This document shows, piece after piece, positions 8,889 to 16,714 of a DNA stretch of 64,000 nucleotides. The position numbers and the translations under genes were made by a program. Each line of letters opens with the position of its first letter. Position 1 is the first letter of the stretch. The notes under the pieces are model-generated. The model was given only the letters and a program-made list of their open reading frames with translations. It was not told the origin of the DNA and ran no database searches. This stretch comes from Persephonella hydrogeniphila (lineage in GTDB: Bacteria > Aquificota > Aquificia > Aquificales > Hydrogenothermaceae): assembly GCF_900215515.1 (NCBI RefSeq), contig NZ_OBEI01000007.1, forward strand, positions 1 through 64,000. Direction: 5' to 3'.

Positions 8889-10192
8889 AGTTTAAAATAA
8901 TATTTACGGTGGTGATTATCATGGCAACATTAACCCATGCAGGGCAAATAATAAAAAATATTTATCTGGAAAAGTTAGACAACGGCGTGACTGCTATTAT
9001 TAAAGAAAGGAAAGACACACAAGCTGTTGCAATACAGGTCTGGTTTGGTGTGGGATCTGTTTTTGAAAAAGATAATGAGAGAGGCTTGTCCCACTTCTTA
9101 GAGCATATGCTATTTAACGGTACAAAATACACAAAACCGGGAGAAATTGAGTTTGAGATAGAAAAGAAAGGAGGAAGTATAAACGCAGCAACAAGTACAG
9201 ATTTTACTTATTATCACATTGAAATTGCAGCACCTTTCTGGGAAGAATCACTCCAGTATTTATACTATATGACAACAGCCCCTACACTATCTGAGGATAT
9301 GATAAAAAAAGAAAAACCTATAGTCCTTGAAGAACTAAACAGACATTTAGACAATCCTAAAAGCCTACTGTGGGATACATATAACAAGCTGGCATACAAA
9401 GTAAGTAATTATAAACATCCTGTTATTGGATATAGAGAAACAATTCAAAAGTTCAATCAGGAACTTGTAAGAAACTACTTTTATTCCCACTATGTTCCCT
9501 CAAACACATACGTAGTAGTCGTAGGAAATATAGACAGAGACAGCGTACTGAAAAAAATAAAAGAGACATTCGGTACAGCAAAAGGTAAACATTATAGACC
9601 CCCAAAAGTACCTCTTGAACCACCACAAAAAGAAATAAGGAAAAAAATTATCAGAAAACCTCAGGTGACAAGAGCTTATGTAGCAATTGGATGGCAGGCT
9701 CCCCCGATAAGTGATAAAGAGAGTTTTACAGCGAATGTCCTTGAAGAAATTTTTACTGGCGGAAGAACATCTGTTCTTTACCAGAAATTGAGAGAAAAAG
9801 GACTTGTACAGGCTATATATGGAGGATACCTTTCCCATAGAGGAACAAGTCAGTTTCTGTTCTATTTTGTTACAGATGTTGATAAGATAGAAAAAGTAAA
9901 AAATGAGCTATTTAAAGTAATAAAAGATTTTAAAGAGAATGGAGTTCCTGAAGATCTGGTTAAAGATGCTAAAAAGAAAATTATAAACAGTGAGATTTTT
10001 GCAAGGGAAGAAGTAACTCATGATGCAGAAGCTCTTGGATATGCAGCATCTGTTGCAGAAGATATATACTACGATATAAAATACACAGAAAACATTGAAA
10101 AAGTAAGTAAAAAGGATATAGATGAGTATATAAAAAAATACTTCGGAGAAAATAACTATACAGAGGTTCAGTTACTTCCAGAGTCCCCGTAG
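8885..10192 (+). CDS. M16-family zinc peptidase, secreted
   Basis: This 435-residue protein has a signal peptide (about 1-19) and an M16B (processing-peptidase-like) fold. The inverted zinc motif HFLEHMLF near residues 61-68 gives HxxEH, and a downstream Glu near 138 (VLEELNRH) is the likely third ligand. The C-terminal inactive half contains RxxVLYQKLREKGLVQAIYGG near 297-316. It probably degrades peptides in the periplasm. In many bacteria two M16 genes sit in tandem, but only one is seen here. Its stop codon TAG (10190-10192) lies inside the tRNA-Arg gene. Confidence 0.88.
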   Translation: MKFKIIFTVVIIMATLTHAGQIIKNIYLEKLDNGVTAIIKERKDTQAVAIQVWFGVGSVFEKDNERGLSHFLEHMLFNGTKYTKPGEIEFEIEKKGGSINAATSTDFTYYHIEIAAPFWEESLQYLYYMTTAPTLSEDMIKKEKPIVLEELNRHLDNPKSLLWDTYNKLAYKVSNYKHPVIGYRETIQKFNQELVRNYFYSHYVPSNTYVVVVGNIDRDSVLKKIKETFGTAKGKHYRPPKVPLEPPQKEIRKKIIRKPQVTRAYVAIGWQAPPISDKESFTANVLEEIFTGGRTSVLYQKLREKGLVQAIYGGYLSHRGTSQFLFYFVTDVDKIEKVKNELFKVIKDFKENGVPEDLVKDAKKKIINSEIFAREEVTHDAEALGYAASVAEDIYYDIKYTENIEKVSKKDIDEYIKKYFGENNYTEVQLLPESP

Positions 10193-10256
10193 CTCAGAAG
10201 GATAGAGCGCGAGATTCCTAATCTCGAGGTCGGCGGTTCGAATCCGCCCGGGGACA
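10183..10256 (+). tRNA. tRNA-Arg(CCU)
   Basis: A complete cloverleaf can be drawn. The acceptor GTCCCCG pairs with CGGGGAC, the D-arm GCTC pairs with GAGC, the anticodon stem CGAGA/TCTCG holds the loop TTCCTAA (anticodon CCT), and the T-arm GGCGG/CCGCC holds loop TTCGAAT. The discriminator is A and no CCA is encoded, so CCA must be added after transcription. The first ten bases overlap the 3' end of the M16 peptidase gene on the same strand; separating the RNAs would need RNase P cleavage within or at the mRNA stop codon. Confidence 0.95.
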
Positions 10257-10312
10257 TTTTAATAAAATCAATATTCAGCAATAAATAACAAACCTCAAAT
10301 CAAAAATCACCC

Positions 10313-10332
10313 ATTTGGAATTATTTGGAATT
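10313..10332. repeat. Tandem 10-bp direct repeat
   Basis: ATTTGGAATT occurs twice head to tail, 57 bases after the tRNA-Arg gene, in an AT-rich gap (10257-10395) that otherwise shows no gene, no strong hairpin and no integrase. It may be simple local duplication. Placement beside a tRNA gene would fit a relic attachment site, but nothing else supports that. Confidence 0.5.
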
Positions 10333-10395
10333 ATATTGAGCTTAAGAAGTCAGAGACTTAGAAGTTAAAGATTAAAGTGGGAATAAAATATTACT

Positions 10396-11136
10396 TTAAA
10401 TTTCCATCTTTATTTTTTTTCTGACTCTGTATACTTCATTAAGATTAATGTCTGCACTTATCATACCTTCATTTTCGTCAATAAATGCAAGGGTTTCTCC
10501 CCATGGATCATATATACCAGAACTTCCTGCATACTCTATATCACCGATTTTTCCTGTCGTATTGCTTACTACAACAAAAGACTGATCTTCAATTGCCCGT
10601 GCCCTTGAAAGAATCTCAAGATGTGTTTTTCTTGGTTTTCCCCACTGGGCAGGAACAAGGATTATCTCAACACCTTTCTTTCTCAGAGTGTAAGATATAT
10701 TGGGAAACCTCAATTCAAAACATATCATTATTCCTAAATTTCCATTTGAGCTTTCTGTAACATCAAAAGTTTTTCCTGCTCGAAAGTACTTATGCTCTCC
10801 TGTAGGTCTAAAGAGCTTCACTTTTGCCTGTTTATAAACAATCTCACCGTTATCTATTACAAACGCTTTATTGTAAATGTAACTTCTTGATTTTTCAGGA
10901 AGAGTCCCTGAAATAACAAGATGCTTTTCATGGGAAAACTCTTTCAGTTTTTTATAAATAAAAGGGGTCTCCTTTATATGCTTTTCCAGATTTTCATTAT
11001 CGAATCCACAACTGAACATCTCTGGAAGGAGAACTAAGGAGCCTTTTTCTACATCTTTCAGATATGAAAAAATTTTTTCGATATTTTTTTCTGTATTTCC
11101 AAGCTCAAGATTTACCTGTAAAGCATATACCAGCAT
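10396..11136 (-). CDS. Carbon-nitrogen hydrolase (nitrilase/omega-amidase family)
   Basis: A 246-residue cytosolic amidase of the nitrilase superfamily. The Glu-Lys-Cys triad is readable: Glu in LLPEMF (about residue 39), Lys in KQAKVKLF (about 106) and Cys in IMICFELRFP (about 139). The pattern is closest to Nit2/YafV-type omega-amidases, which hydrolyse 2-oxoglutaramate-like products of transamination, but the substrate cannot be set by eye. AGAGGAAA precedes the ATG. The divergent 61-bp gap to the lipoprotein gene must hold both promoters. Confidence 0.82.
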   Translation of the reverse strand: MLVYALQVNLELGNTEKNIEKIFSYLKDVEKGSLVLLPEMFSCGFDNENLEKHIKETPFIYKKLKEFSHEKHLVISGTLPEKSRSYIYNKAFVIDNGEIVYKQAKVKLFRPTGEHKYFRAGKTFDVTESSNGNLGIMICFELRFPNISYTLRKKGVEIILVPAQWGKPRKTHLEILSRARAIEDQSFVVVSNTTGKIGDIEYAGSSGIYDPWGETLAFIDENEGMISADINLNEVYRVRKKIKMEI

Positions 11137-11197
11137 ACTTTTCCTCTGTTATGTTTTTGCTTTTGCAGATAAAGAATTTTATCATAAGATATAGAAG

Positions 11198-11605
11198 ATG
11201 AAATTTCTATGGATAATAACTGCTGTACTTTTTATTACAGGATGCGAGAATTTTTATGAAAAGGTTTATGATGAAAAGATAAAAATAGAAAAAATACCCT
11301 GCCTTAATGTTGAAGAAAAAAACGCAATCTTAAGGGCACAGATAATAAGAGTTCTTAAAAAAGAAAATATAAAGTTCAGAGATAACTGTCCTTATACCTT
11401 AAAAGTAAACGCCAAATTTCTCTCCCAGTGCAATAATCCAGAGGCAAAATCTATTGGCGCAGATTTTGATGGTTTTCTGAGATTTGATCTGTACAGGAAA
11501 GGAGAACTGGTTTATAGGTGCCAGATGGACTGGAAAGGTGAGTTTTCAGAAGAAAAGATAGAAGATCTTGTTAGAAAAATGAAAAAAGATTTAAAGGGGC
11601 TGTAA
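11198..11605 (+). CDS. Small lipoprotein of unknown function
   Basis: This 135-residue protein has a lipoprotein signal with lipobox ITGC (Cys about residue 16). The mature part contains four further Cys (in IPCLN, DNCPY, SQCNN and YRCQM), which could form disulfides in the periplasm. The overall look, with strands such as LKVNAKFLS and FDLYRKGELVYRC, recalls small envelope-assembly lipoproteins, but I cannot name a family. Its stop codon lies in the loop of the terminator hairpin that follows. Confidence 0.7.
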   Translation: MKFLWIITAVLFITGCENFYEKVYDEKIKIEKIPCLNVEEKNAILRAQIIRVLKKENIKFRDNCPYTLKVNAKFLSQCNNPEAKSIGADFDGFLRFDLYRKGELVYRCQMDWKGEFSEEKIEDLVRKMKKDLKGL

Positions 11606-11618
11606 GCCCCCAGTTTTT
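11596..11618 (+). terminator. Intrinsic terminator between convergent genes
   Basis: GGGGCT and AGCCCC pair around a GTA loop and are followed by a run of five T on the + strand. The stem spans the end of the lipoprotein gene, with the stop codon TAA at 11603-11605 in loop and stem. On the - strand the T-rich tract is weaker (TTTAAATC), so it mainly serves the + strand. Confidence 0.7.
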
Positions 11619-11619
11619 G

Positions 11620-13572
11620 TTATTTATTCAAAAGTTCTACTGCTTTCAAAATCTCTATACCTGATTCATGTATCGATGTTTTACCTATAAAACCTGCAAG
11701 CCGTGCAACCGCAATTTCTTTTTCGAATATTTCTTTATCCAGCCCTGATAGCTTTATTGCTTCTTCCCAGTTTTTTGGAAGGATCCTTATCCTTTTTTCT
11801 TTAACATAAAGATTTCCTACTTGCTTTATAGCCTGTAATATCCTCACAATTACTGGGTTAACAGGATTTGCTATACCTTCAGGAACTCCGGAAAGAGCTT
11901 TTTTTATCAACTTTCCAGCTTCAGTAAGTCTAAGGGCATTGTTTGGAAGAACATCTAATATATACCTTGCCTCAAGTTTGTTTACAGCGTACTGGATTTC
12001 TTCCTTAAGTGTTTCATCAAATTCACCAAACAACTCATCTAAAAACATACCGTATTCTGGAATTTTATGTAAAACCATAAGTTCAAATCTGGTAAGATGA
12101 GGCAGCCTTTTCACAGAGTAGGCAAGCTCTTCATATAAAAGACCCGATTTTGTAGGATACCCTCCTCCGATAAGATGCTCATCTACAGCATCTTTATACC
12201 AGTTATAATTGGGAGCACCAAATTCTGTCTTTGTGATTGTAACTGCTTTTACTCCTGTAGCCTTTATCTCTCTTATACCTTTTTCTTTAATATCTTTAAG
12301 AACCTTTTTCCCATATGGTGTAAGTTTATAAACAGTTTTTCCTGACTTTTCATCTACTTCTGAGATTATTAGATTGAACGCTTCAAGGGAATATAAAGAT
12401 TCCTTAACCGTATCATAAAGTTTTTCATACCACTGGTTACCTTTTTCCCAGAAATGTTTAAACAGATCTTCAATTGTAAACAACTCTGCCCATTTCTTTT
12501 TCAGTTCTTCCTTTTTCTGATATCCCATAGCCTGATTAATCATCCTGCCGTAGAACCCTATCAGATGTTTATACTCTTTAAGAGGCTTCTCCATAAGGTA
12601 ATGGACAATCTCTTCTGCTGTTGGAATTACATCTGGATTTGTTTTATTCTTTTCCCATACCTTTTCTATTCCTATCAGTAATTCTTCATCAATCGTTTCC
12701 AGATTGAAAGTCTTTACAGGTCTATAAGATCTTTCGCTCCACAGCCTATAAACCTCAAGTAGATGTTCACCTGCAGGAAGTATATTTCCCTCTGAATCAA
12801 TAAATGCAAGTTCTTCTAAAAGTTCTGTTTCCTGCGGAGTAAGAAATTCTATACCTCTATCTAATACTTTTAACAGAGCATACATATAATCTTCATTTAT
12901 TACCGTTTCCAGAGAAGGTGCCATAGTTTGAACAACCTTCTGAACAGCCTGTCCAAGTCCTGACAGAGTGTATACATCCGAGTTTGGTACAGAAAAAGAT
13001 ATTAATCTCATTGATTCTAAAATTAGAGGGAATCTTCCATGTTCTGGTAACATTTTTGTCTCGGCAGGTCCTGTAGGCATCGAAGCGATATAATGTCCTA
13101 ATTCCCTTGATATCTCTATTCTTGGTTTTGAATTTCTGTAAATCTCGTATACAGAACTTGCATAGTTGTTGATCTTCTTTAACCAGCCTTTTTTCTCTTC
13201 ATGAATCTCCTGTGCAAAACCTCTTTTCCTCAGAGCTTCAAAAGTCTCTTCTCCTGTTAATCCTCCGCTCAAAATAGCTGCTTCTATCATTGCTATCACT
13301 TCGGAACCTATCCATCTGAACCTTTCATCCCATTCTGATGGATGATGAATCAGTCCTTTCTGTATCATCTCTTCAAGTAAATAAACAAGATTTCTTCCCC
13401 AATAAGTAAGGGTGTACTCTACAGGACTGTTCCCCTGTTCAAGAAGATTTTGCAGTTCAAGTTCTTTGTAAGGCTCTTCCTCAGATTTAATTGTTATCTG
13501 GCAGGAAAGACCTTTCTCTTCCTCTGATTTTGCATTCAGCAGTGCAAGTGCATGCTCTTTTCTTATAACCAT
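11620..13572 (-). CDS. DUF505-like large cytosolic protein of unknown function
   Basis: A 650-residue soluble protein that I recognise as resembling the DUF505 family found in Aquificota and some archaea; the function is unknown. It has no membrane segment or signal. Several stretches look like winged-helix modules ending in hairpins (YTLTYWGRNLVYLLEEM near 53, KLTPYGKKVLKDI near 418, LRLTEAGKLIKKAL near 552). This suggests a string of degenerate DNA- or protein-binding wHTH repeats. GGAGGG precedes the ATG. It stands alone with its own predicted promoter and is divergent from purL. Confidence 0.65.
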   Translation of the reverse strand: MVIRKEHALALLNAKSEEEKGLSCQITIKSEEEPYKELELQNLLEQGNSPVEYTLTYWGRNLVYLLEEMIQKGLIHHPSEWDERFRWIGSEVIAMIEAAILSGGLTGEETFEALRKRGFAQEIHEEKKGWLKKINNYASSVYEIYRNSKPRIEISRELGHYIASMPTGPAETKMLPEHGRFPLILESMRLISFSVPNSDVYTLSGLGQAVQKVVQTMAPSLETVINEDYMYALLKVLDRGIEFLTPQETELLEELAFIDSEGNILPAGEHLLEVYRLWSERSYRPVKTFNLETIDEELLIGIEKVWEKNKTNPDVIPTAEEIVHYLMEKPLKEYKHLIGFYGRMINQAMGYQKKEELKKKWAELFTIEDLFKHFWEKGNQWYEKLYDTVKESLYSLEAFNLIISEVDEKSGKTVYKLTPYGKKVLKDIKEKGIREIKATGVKAVTITKTEFGAPNYNWYKDAVDEHLIGGGYPTKSGLLYEELAYSVKRLPHLTRFELMVLHKIPEYGMFLDELFGEFDETLKEEIQYAVNKLEARYILDVLPNNALRLTEAGKLIKKALSGVPEGIANPVNPVIVRILQAIKQVGNLYVKEKRIRILPKNWEEAIKLSGLDKEIFEKEIAVARLAGFIGKTSIHESGIEILKAVELLNK

Positions 13573-13600
13573 ATTTAGCCCTCCGTTGTTTTTTATTATA

Positions 13601-13629
13601 AAGATAATCTTTTATTATATTTTTGTCAA
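13601..13629 (-). promoter_or_regulatory. Sigma-70-type promoter for the DUF505-like gene
   Basis: Read on the - strand, a perfect TTGACA (13629-13624) is followed after 17 bases by TATCTT (13606-13601), with a leader of about 22 bases before the ATG at 13572. The -10 matches only 4 of 6. The purL promoter must lie in the rest of this 153-bp divergent gap, and I cannot fix it. Confidence 0.4.
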
Positions 13630-13725
13630 ATTATTTTAGTATAAAAATTTAGATTTTACAAAAAGAACTAATAATCAAATCCTGATAAAATATTTCAGGA
13701 GATATTTACATAAAAGGAGTAATAG

Positions 13726-15981
13726 ATGGACGAAAAAATTCTTTCAGCCCATGGATTAACTGTTGAAGAGTACAATAGGATCGTAAAGCTAATAGGAAGA
13801 GAGCCTAACGAGATAGAACTCGGAATCTTTGGAGCTTTATGGAGTGAACACTGTTCCTATAAATCATCTAAACCATTTCTAAAAGTTTTTCCTACTGATG
13901 CACCATGGGTTATTCAGGGTCCCGGAGAAAATGCAGGAGTAGTAGAAATAGATGACAGATACGCTGTAGCCTTTAAGATAGAATCCCACAACCATCCATC
14001 ATATATAGAGCCATTCCACGGTGCAGCAACAGGTGTAGGGGGAATAATCAGAGACATTTTATCTATGGGAGCAAGACCTGTCTGTGCTTTTGACAGTTTA
14101 AGATTTGGAGATCCACGGAACGACGGCAAAAGAGAAAACATAAAGGACACAAGACCCATTGCACAGGGCGTTATCAAAGGAATAGGTTTTTATGGGAATT
14201 GTATAGGTGTCCCGACTATTGGAGGAGAAGTGGTTTTTGATGAAGTGTATGCAGGAAATCCACTTGTTAATGCTTTCTGTCTGGGAATTTTAGAAAAAGA
14301 TAAGATCTTTAGAGCAAGAGCTACCAAAATAGGTCAGAAGATGGTAATGGTAGGTTCTTCAACTGGAAGAGATGGTATACATGGAGCCACTATGGCTTCT
14401 GCAGAATTTTCAGAAGAATCAGAATCTAAAAGACCAAATGTTCAGATAGGAGATCCATTTTTTGGAAAAAGACTTGTTGAATGCACACTTGAGGTCATGC
14501 AGAAGGGTCTTATAGAAGGCTGTCAGGACTTTGGAGCTGCAGGTCTGGCAGGTTCAACATCTGAGTTCGGTTCAAAATCCGGGATGGGAGTAAGGGTATA
14601 TCTGGAAAATGTTCCTTTGAGGGAAGAAGGAATGACCCCCTATGAGATTCTTCTTTCAGAGTCTCAGGAGAGGATGTTATATGCTGTAGATGAAGATAAA
14701 GTTGATGAAGTTATAAAGATAGCAAAATGGTATGGCCTTGAGGCTGCTGTAATAGGAGAAACAACAGACACAAAAAGGATGGAAGTATTCTATAAAAGTA
14801 AAAAAGTTGCTGATTTACCTATATCAGCTATTGTTGATGATGCCCCTGTTTACAACAGACCCAGAAAAGAACCTGAATATCTAAAGAAAACAAGGGAGTT
14901 TAATCAGAACACCCTTCCTAAAGTTGATATAAAAAAAGCCATAAGAAAAGTTATATCTTCTCCTACTATAGCCAAAAAAGAATGGGTCTACAGACAGTAC
15001 GACCACGAGGTTGGTATAAACACCGTGGTAAAACCAGGAAGTGATGCTGCTGTTTTAAGGATAAAATGGACTGTAAAACCGGAAATAGATTCTGAAAAAG
15101 CTGTGGCTATATCATCAGACGGGAATGGGAGATGGGTTTATCTTGATCCATATGAAGGAGGAAAAAGGGTTGTAGCTGAAGCTGTAAGAAATATTTACGT
15201 TTCAGGGGCGAAACCCCTTGCAATAACAGACTGCCTTAATTGGGGAAATCCAGAAAATCCTGAGATCATGTGGCAGTTTGAACAGGCAACAAAGGGAATG
15301 GCTGATGCCTGTAGAGAACTTAATACCCCTGTAATAAGCGGTAATGTTTCTCTGTACAACGAGACTGTTCTGCCAGACAAAAGAATAAATATATACCCAA
15401 CCCCTACAGTTGTTGCTGTAGGAGTTTTAGACAGACCTGAAGATGCAATACCTTCCTATTATCAGGAGGAAGGAGATCTAATCGTTATTATAGGAGATAC
15501 AGATAAAGAGCCTACTATCAACGGAAGTGAATATCTAAAAGAAGTTCACGGCATAACTGCCGGAAAGATACCTCCAATTAATTTTGGTACAGAAAAAAAA
15601 CTGCAACAGTTTATAAGAGAAAATAGAGACAAAATAAAATCAGCCCATGATGTCTCAGATGGAGGACTTATAACTGCAGTATTAGAACCGGCATTTACAG
15701 AAGAAAAAACTTTTGGTCTGGATATACAGATAGATACAGAATACAGACCTGATTTTGAGCTTTTTGATGAAATGAGAAGCATAGTTGTGATATCTGCTTC
15801 TCAAAAAAATATTCCTTATCTTGAAGCCAAAGCAAAAGAGATGGCACTGGGATTCAAAGTAATAGGTGTAGTGAAGGGTTCCGCTGAATTCAGCTTAAAA
15901 ATAGGAGAAATCCAGATAAAGGATAATATTGAAGAGCTTCGTAGTTTCTGGGAGAACAGGTTAAATAAACTGCTTGGTTAA
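13726..15981 (+). CDS. purL: FGAM synthase, PurL subunit (small-PurL type)
   Basis: This 751-residue enzyme converts formylglycinamide ribotide to FGAM using ATP and ammonia supplied by the separate PurQ/PurS subunits, which are not in this window. It is the short PurL without a glutaminase domain. Motifs include [10 protein letters not shown] near residue 39, [10 protein letters not shown] near 84, [13 protein letters not shown] near 105, and a second AIRS-type half with NWGNPENPE and [16 protein letters not shown] precedes the ATG. No purine riboswitch is visible upstream. It appears monocistronic, since the following gap contains a dedicated promoter for the next operon. Confidence 0.95.
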   Translation: MDEKILSAHGLTVEEYNRIVKLIGREPNEIELGIFGALWSEHCSYKSSKPFLKVFPTDAPWVIQGPGENAGVVEIDDRYAVAFKIESHNHPSYIEPFHGAATGVGGIIRDILSMGARPVCAFDSLRFGDPRNDGKRENIKDTRPIAQGVIKGIGFYGNCIGVPTIGGEVVFDEVYAGNPLVNAFCLGILEKDKIFRARATKIGQKMVMVGSSTGRDGIHGATMASAEFSEESESKRPNVQIGDPFFGKRLVECTLEVMQKGLIEGCQDFGAAGLAGSTSEFGSKSGMGVRVYLENVPLREEGMTPYEILLSESQERMLYAVDEDKVDEVIKIAKWYGLEAAVIGETTDTKRMEVFYKSKKVADLPISAIVDDAPVYNRPRKEPEYLKKTREFNQNTLPKVDIKKAIRKVISSPTIAKKEWVYRQYDHEVGINTVVKPGSDAAVLRIKWTVKPEIDSEKAVAISSDGNGRWVYLDPYEGGKRVVAEAVRNIYVSGAKPLAITDCLNWGNPENPEIMWQFEQATKGMADACRELNTPVISGNVSLYNETVLPDKRINIYPTPTVVAVGVLDRPEDAIPSYYQEEGDLIVIIGDTDKEPTINGSEYLKEVHGITAGKIPPINFGTEKKLQQFIRENRDKIKSAHDVSDGGLITAVLEPAFTEEKTFGLDIQIDTEYRPDFELFDEMRSIVVISASQKNIPYLEAKAKEMALGFKVIGVVKGSAEFSLKIGEIQIKDNIEELRSFWENRLNKLLG

Positions 15982-16005
15982 TAAATACCACAAATTTTTG
16001 AAAAA

Positions 16006-16047
16006 TTGACTGCAATCAATCCCCTTTCCTTTATATAGTTTTATAAT
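16006..16047 (+). promoter_or_regulatory. FNR/DNR-type box with class II promoter
   Basis: TTGAC-TGCA-ATCAA at 16006-16019 matches the FNR/DNR consensus TTGAT-N4-ATCAA in 9 of 10 half-site bases. A perfect TATAAT lies at 16042-16047. If transcription starts 7 bases after it (16054), the box centre (16012.5) falls exactly at -41.5, the class II activator position. An AT-rich palindrome (15993-16007) overlaps its left edge. It would drive the NO-reductase-like operon starting at 16124, with a leader of about 70 bases and a GGGGAGGG ribosome site. Confidence 0.7.
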
Positions 16048-16123
16048 CGGTATAAACATACATAATAATCATAAACACATCAGCAGGTCACGTCATTAAT
16101 CACTTTAACGGGGAGGGATTATT

Positions 16124-16714
16124 ATGACTACTTCTGCTGAAGTTTTATTTGCTCTTAAGATTGTTTACACAATTTATGCTTTTGCCATTATTTCTCTGGT
16201 AGGATGGTTTGCTTATAGTGTTACAAAAAAACCACAGACTTACAAAACATGGATAACACCAAAGGTTTTTTACAGTTACCTCGGTATTCTTGTTTTGATA
16301 GGAGTCGGTATACATATACTCACTTACAACAAAATACCGTGGGTTGCATGGGAACTTAAAAAACACAAAATTCCTGCTGACAGAGAAATAGTAATAAAAG
16401 TAAAAAATCACCAGTTTATTTTTCCTGAACCTACTCCTATTACTATAAAATGCGGTGAAGTAATAAGGTTCAACGTTCTCAGTGAAGATCTCACTTATGG
16501 TTTTGGTCTTTTCAGACCTGATAATTCTATGGTTTTTCAAATGCAGGTGGTTCCAAACCATGACAATATCCTTCTGTGGCAGTTTCACGAAGAAGGAAAG
16601 TTTTATGTCCTGAGCACGGAATATTCTGGTCCAAAAGGAGCAAGAATGAAGGTTTCAGATGCATTTAGAGTAATAAACTGCAACAATAAAATCGCAATGG
16701 AGGGAAAAAGATGA
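16124..16714 (+). CDS. Subunit II-like protein of a heme-copper oxidase/NO reductase, lacking CuA
   Basis: A 196-residue membrane protein with two N-terminal helices (about 8-30 and 48-66) and a periplasmic cupredoxin domain. It aligns with COX2 around SEDLTYGFGLF and VVPNHDNILLWQFHEEGKFYV. The CuA-binding CxExC is STEYS: both cysteines are serine (164 and 168), and the ligand His residues are lost (Y for H in the DxxH strand, G before ARM). It therefore cannot bind CuA and probably serves as a structural or quinol-linked subunit. GGGGAGGG precedes the ATG. Its stop overlaps the next start (ATGA). Confidence 0.8.
   Translation: MTTSAEVLFALKIVYTIYAFAIISLVGWFAYSVTKKPQTYKTWITPKVFYSYLGILVLIGVGIHILTYNKIPWVAWELKKHKIPADREIVIKVKNHQFIFPEPTPITIKCGEVIRFNVLSEDLTYGFGLFRPDNSMVFQMQVVPNHDNILLWQFHEEGKFYVLSTEYSGPKGARMKVSDAFRVINCNNKIAMEGKR

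Noticed and set aside
10257-10395. tRNA-linked genomic island or prophage
   Set aside because: Only a 10-bp tandem repeat is present; no integrase, no composition change, and a housekeeping-type amidase follows.
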